This document shows, in pieces, positions 61,156 through 61,169 of a stretch of 61,169 nucleotides of DNA. Below the pieces are notes generated by a model. The model had not been told where the DNA came from. It did not search any database and saw nothing but the letters and a program-made list of their open reading frames with translations. The position numbers were made by a program, and so were the translations under genes. This DNA comes from Asaia bogorensis (GTDB lineage Bacteria > Pseudomonadota > Alphaproteobacteria > Acetobacterales > Acetobacteraceae). Position 1 is the stretch's first letter. The number at the start of each line of letters is the position of its first letter. The DNA is taken from assembly GCA_945873195.1 (NCBI GenBank), contig CAMCDA010000006.1, forward strand, positions 1-61,169. Direction: 5' to 3'.

Positions 61156-61169
61156 CTTCAACGGTTGGG

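Overview
The window is GC-rich, densely coded chromosomal DNA. Gene content suggests an alphaproteobacterium, most likely Rhodospirillales/Acetobacteraceae-like. Supporting features are the mutY-dciA-dsbA-smc cluster, lpxC-bamD-recN, aapJQMP, MmcB, a plcP/agt-like lipid pair and alphaproteobacterial-style intergenic palindromes. The taxonomic placement is inference from gene content only. No rRNA, tRNA, CRISPR array or prophage was recognised.

Layout. 1-0.8 kb: right end of an IS21-family element that has cut a phytase-like esterase gene. 0.9-3.8 kb: small conserved protein and a P-type Ca2+-like ATPase (minus strand). 3.9-7.4 kb: phnDCEE phosphonate/phosphate-type ABC importer behind a candidate PHO box. 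7.4-10 kb: SDR oxidoreductase, small lipoprotein, MmcB, pterin dehydratase and a zincin. 10-13.6 kb: lipid-remodelling-like cluster (methyltransferase, GT4 glycosyltransferase and PlcP-like phosphoesterase, divergent from a lipid kinase). 13.6-19.1 kb: aldo/keto reductase, then a sugar-type ABC importer without ATPase that encloses a dapA homologue. 19.2-22.9 kb: secreted small protein, histidine kinase, response regulator and HtrA-type protease. 22.9-25.4 kb: repeat-rich spacer, then a two-gene redox cassette whose second gene is a selenoprotein. 25.5-29.1 kb: lpxC, bamD, recN. 29.3-34 kb: aapJQMP amino-acid ABC importer. 34.1-36.2 kb: BTAD/TPR regulator. 36.2-40.5 kb: mobile zone (IS630, a YeiH transporter, IS701, phyH remnant). 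40.5-47 kb: membrane protein, EF-hand protein, outer-membrane barrel, glutathione-dependent formaldehyde dehydrogenase, PilZ-tailed chemoreceptor and PEP-CTERM protein. 47.2-52.9 kb: mutY, dciA, dsbA-like, smc. 53-61 kb: DUF488, nudC, SGNH hydrolase, mrp, hflK, hflC and a Do-type protease.

The most notable item is at 24.8-25.3 kb. An apparent stop TGA at 25079-25081 sits inside an otherwise continuous 176-codon gene. It is followed at once by Gly-Ser-Cys and by a hairpin with bacterial SECIS geometry. This makes the gene a UGSC-motif selenoprotein, translationally coupled to an upstream thioredoxin-fold protein. An ordinary gene caller would split or lose it.

Two modules point to life under phosphate limitation: phnDCEE with its PHO-box-like site, and the PlcP/glycosyltransferase/methyltransferase cluster, which in other alphaproteobacteria replaces phospholipids with phosphorus-free lipids. 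Envelope maintenance is also prominent (LpxC, BamD, two HtrA-type proteases, HflKC, a two-component system).
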